The notes under the pieces are model-generated. The model worked only from the letters and a program-made list of their open reading frames with translations. It ran no database searches and was not told where the DNA came from. From Dehalococcoides mccartyi (GTDB taxonomy: Bacteria > Chloroflexota > Dehalococcoidia > Dehalococcoidales > Dehalococcoidaceae): a DNA stretch of 64,000 nt. The translations under genes and the position numbers were made by a program. The stretch lies in contig NZ_CP013074.1 in the NCBI RefSeq assembly GCF_001889305.1, positions 1,054,001 to 1,118,000 on the forward strand, read 5' to 3'. Below are positions 61,567-64,000 of this stretch, in pieces (the first letter of the stretch is position 1; each line of letters begins with the position of its first letter).

Positions 61567-62661
61567 ATGACAAATACAGCATACCTGGTACTGGAGGACG
61601 GAACAGTATTCAGCGGAAAAAGCTTCGGGGCGGAAACCGAAGCCATAGGCGAAGTGGTCTTTAATACAAGCATGAACGGATATCAGGAAATGCTGACTGA
61701 CCCTTCGTATACCGGCCAGATTATTATCCCCACTTACCCTCTTATCGGCAATTACGGGGTAAACCCCTTTGATAACGAATCCGCCTGCATCAGGGCAACA
61801 GCCTTTGGGGTACATGAGGAATGCCTGCTGCCAAACCACTACCAGAATAACCAAACCATTCACTCCTTTCTGGAAGAATCCGGCATACCCGGCATAAGCG
61901 GCATAGATACCCGCGCCATTACCCGCAAGCTGCGCTCTGCCGGGGTAATGAGGGGCATGATAACCACTACCAAAACCCCTGAAGAAGCCTTTAAAACTAT
62001 CCGCAGCGCACCTGACTACGGGCAGATTGACTTTGTACGCAAGATAAGCACACCCGCAGCCTACGAATGGCAAAAGGAAAAACCCTCTTTTGCCGGGTTT
62101 CATATAGCGGTACTGGACTGCGGGCTTAAGTACTCTATACTTAACCAGCTGAAATCCCACGGCTGCAAGGTAAGCGTTTTGCCCTGCACTGCCAGCCCGC
62201 AAGACATAGATGCCCTTAATCCCGACGGGGTGCTTCTTTCACCCGGCCCCGGCAACCCTGAACTGTTGGACTATCTGGTAAATACAGTCAGATACGCCTG
62301 TGAAAAATACCCGGTCATGGGCATATGTCTGGGAAACCAGCTGATAGGCAAAGTCTTCGGTGCTAAAACATTCAAACTGAAGTTCGGCCACAGGGGCGGA
62401 AACCACCCGGTTAAAGACCTTACCAGCGGGCGGGTATATATAACCTCACAAAATCACGGCTACTCCCTTGACCCCGCCACCCTGAAAGAAGGGCTGGAGG
62501 TCAGCCACATAAACCTGAATGACGGCACGGTGGAAGGGCTTCGCCACCGCGAACTGCCAGTGTTCTCCATACAGTACCACTCCGAAGCTTCACCCGGCCC
62601 GATGGATTCCACCTACCTGTTCAAACAGTTTGTGGAAACGATAAAACAAACCAAAAAGTAG
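61567..62661 (+). CDS. carA: Carbamoyl phosphate synthase small subunit
   Basis: 364 aa. The N-terminal domain has LEDGTVFSGKSFGAE and FNTSMNGYQEMLTDPSY; the C-terminal class I amidotransferase has Cys in VMGICLGNQLIG and His in SIQYHSEASPGP. It supplies glutamine-derived ammonia to CarB. Own ribosome binding site AGAAGGA. Confidence 0.96.
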   Translation: MTNTAYLVLEDGTVFSGKSFGAETEAIGEVVFNTSMNGYQEMLTDPSYTGQIIIPTYPLIGNYGVNPFDNESACIRATAFGVHEECLLPNHYQNNQTIHSFLEESGIPGISGIDTRAITRKLRSAGVMRGMITTTKTPEEAFKTIRSAPDYGQIDFVRKISTPAAYEWQKEKPSFAGFHIAVLDCGLKYSILNQLKSHGCKVSVLPCTASPQDIDALNPDGVLLSPGPGNPELLDYLVNTVRYACEKYPVMGICLGNQLIGKVFGAKTFKLKFGHRGGNHPVKDLTSGRVYITSQNHGYSLDPATLKEGLEVSHINLNDGTVEGLRHRELPVFSIQYHSEASPGPMDSTYLFKQFVETIKQTKK

Positions 62662-62716
62662 CTGACACCACTCAGAGATGGATTAGTTGAGAAAGCAAAA
62701 AGGAATATTAGAAGTG

Positions 62717-64000
62717 ATGAATAAACCCAAAAAAGTTCTTATTATCGGCTCCGGCCCGATTATCATCGGCCAGGCTGCCGAATTTGATTACGCCGGTACC
62801 CAGGCCTGCAAAGCCATGCGCGAAGAAGGAGTGGAATCCATACTGGTAAATTCCAACCCGGCCACTATTATGACTGACGAAAATGTTGCGGACAGGGTGT
62901 ATATTGAACCCCTGACTGTTGAATCTATAACCAAAATCATTGAAAAAGAACGGCCTGACGGTTTGCTGCCTACTTTAGGCGGGCAGACCGGGCTCAACCT
63001 GGCGGTAGACCTGGCAGATGCGGGCGTGCTTGCCAAGTACAATGTCCGTTCCCTGGGCACACCCATAAATACCATCCGCACTGCCGAAGACCGCGAACTT
63101 TTTAAAGAACTGCTGGCCAAAATAGGCGAACCTGTCCCCCCTTCGGAGACAGTAACCACCGCCGAAGACGCACTTAAAGTCGCCCGTAAAATAGGCCTGC
63201 CGGTAGTAATACGCCCGGCTTATACCCTAGGCGGTACAGGCGGCGGTTTTGCCCACAATTGGGATGAAGTTGAGGAAGTAGCCCAAACGGGACTGAATGC
63301 CTCCCCCATCCACCAGATACTGGTGGAAAAATCGGTTGCCGGCTGGAAGGAAATTGAATATGAAGTAATGCGTGACGGGGCGGACAACTGCATTACCATA
63401 TGCAACATGGAAAACTTTGACCCCATGGGAGTCCATACCGGAGACAGTATTGTAGTTGTCCCGGTGCAAACCCTTACCAACAAAGAATCCCAGATGCTGC
63501 GCACCGCTTCCATAAAGATAATACGGGCACTTGGTATTGAAGGAGGCTGTAACGTACAGCTTTCTTTAAACCCGAACGGCAATGAATATTATGTAATTGA
63601 GGTTAATCCCAGAGTATCCCGTTCATCAGCCCTGGCCAGCAAGGCTACCGGCTACCCCATTGCCAGAGTGGCGTCTAAAATAGCCATCGGCAAGCGGCTG
63701 GACGAAATACCAAACGCAGTTACCGGAAAGACATTGGCCTGCTTTGAGCCGGCCGTAGACTATATAGTAGCCAAAATCCCCCGCTTCCCCTTTGACAAGT
63801 TTGCACTCGGTGACCGCGGACTTGGCACCCAGATGAAAGCCACCGGCGAAGTAATGGCCATTGACCGCAGCTTTGAAGCGGCTATCCACAAATCTATCCG
63901 CTCTCTGGAGTTCGGCAAGAAAACCATACTCTGGGAAGACAGAAGCTGGATAATGGGGGATGATCTTTCCACCTATCCCCTGCACGCCCATGATACCCGC
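62717..64000 (+). CDS. carB: Carbamoyl phosphate synthase large subunit (3' truncated by window)
   Basis: The frame is open from the ATG at 62717 to the last base, 428 codons without stop; the full protein should be about 1070 aa. [20 protein letters not shown] is the characteristic N-terminus, ATP-grasp signatures [11 protein letters not shown] and [18 protein letters not shown]-type [13 protein letters not shown] are clear. This is the first ATP-grasp (carboxyphosphate) half. An in-frame GTG sits just before at 62714. Last visible gene of the pyr operon. Confidence 0.95.
   Translation, partial: MNKPKKVLIIGSGPIIIGQAAEFDYAGTQACKAMREEGVESILVNSNPATIMTDENVADRVYIEPLTVESITKIIEKERPDGLLPTLGGQTGLNLAVDLADAGVLAKYNVRSLGTPINTIRTAEDRELFKELLAKIGEPVPPSETVTTAEDALKVARKIGLPVVIRPAYTLGGTGGGFAHNWDEVEEVAQTGLNASPIHQILVEKSVAGWKEIEYEVMRDGADNCITICNMENFDPMGVHTGDSIVVVPVQTLTNKESQMLRTASIKIIRALGIEGGCNVQLSLNPNGNEYYVIEVNPRVSRSSALASKATGYPIARVASKIAIGKRLDEIPNAVTGKTLACFEPAVDYIVAKIPRFPFDKFALGDRGLGTQMKATGEVMAIDRSFEAAIHKSIRSLEFGKKTILWEDRSWIMGDDLSTYPLHAHDTR

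Noticed and set aside
61057-62202. Long open frame of 381 codons on the minus strand across pyrC and carA
   Set aside because: It lies antisense to two well-conserved genes, has no recognisable domain or ribosome binding site, and arises from codon bias of the real genes.

Overview
The window looks like a stretch of a Dehalococcoides mccartyi-type (Chloroflexota, organohalide-respiring) chromosome. This is an inference from gene content I recognise, not a database match: corrinoid salvage genes, a split archaeal-type glutamate synthase, a cytosolic multi-PAS histidine kinase, an ADP-forming type acyl-CoA synthetase fused to a GNAT domain, a BioY biotin importer, and compact operons with 1-7 nt overlaps. 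No rRNA, transposon, CRISPR array or reductive dehalogenase gene is visible. The window cuts a metallo-hydrolase gene at its left end and carB at its right end.

Layout. 1-6000: beta-CASP metallo-hydrolase end, a gene-poor interval holding a candidate pseudoknotted RNA with a 26-codon membrane micro-ORF, then a 1226-aa PAS/GAF histidine kinase with its NarL-type regulator. 6000-10760: 23S rRNA uracil methyltransferase, beta-carbonic anhydrase-like protein, Maf, a DUF3795-type protein, NAD synthetase. 10843-21370: a nitrogen-assimilation block, all on the minus strand: amt-glnB, glnA, and a seven-gene glutamate synthase operon (ferredoxin, hisH, FAD oxidoreductase, GltB domain 1, hisF, GltB domains 2 and 3) ending with an OmpR-type regulator resembling actinobacterial GlnR. 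21370-31640: MntP, CysK, a radical SAM protein, CbiB, CobO, a nitrilase, a glycosyltransferase/deacetylase fusion, membrane proteins including PrsW, and an orphan response regulator. 31840-46520: acyl-CoA synthetase/GNAT, a 1630-aa surface protein, a Fur-family regulator, an alpha/beta hydrolase, a MarR regulator with a heterodimeric ABC exporter, and a small ferredoxin. 46800-54420: tRNA-Val, BioY, the ribD-ribE-ribBA-ribH operon, a SIMPL lipoprotein, LepB, PyrE and a membrane nuclease-like protein. 54419-64000: MutL, UvrD/PcrA, and pyrR-pyrB-pyrC-carA-carB with a PyrR attenuator.

The most interesting signal is in the nitrogen block. Upstream of glnA, amtB and the glutamate synthase operon there are 38-bp sites made of four 5-bp half-sites repeated exactly every 11 bp (GTAAY-n6-GAAAY-n6-...). 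This is the architecture known for actinobacterial GlnR. A GlnR-like regulator lacking the usual receiver Thr and Lys is encoded within the same block. Together these suggest a GlnR-type nitrogen regulon in a Chloroflexota genome.

The second candidate is the independent transcription unit at 1230-1577 on the minus strand: palindrome, -10 box, pseudoknotted RNA, membrane micropeptide, terminator. A third theme is leaderless expression: at least five genes (rumA-like, the GT2/deacetylase fusion, ribD, lepB, uvrD) have their ATG only 8-11 nt after a good -10 box and no Shine-Dalgarno sequence.
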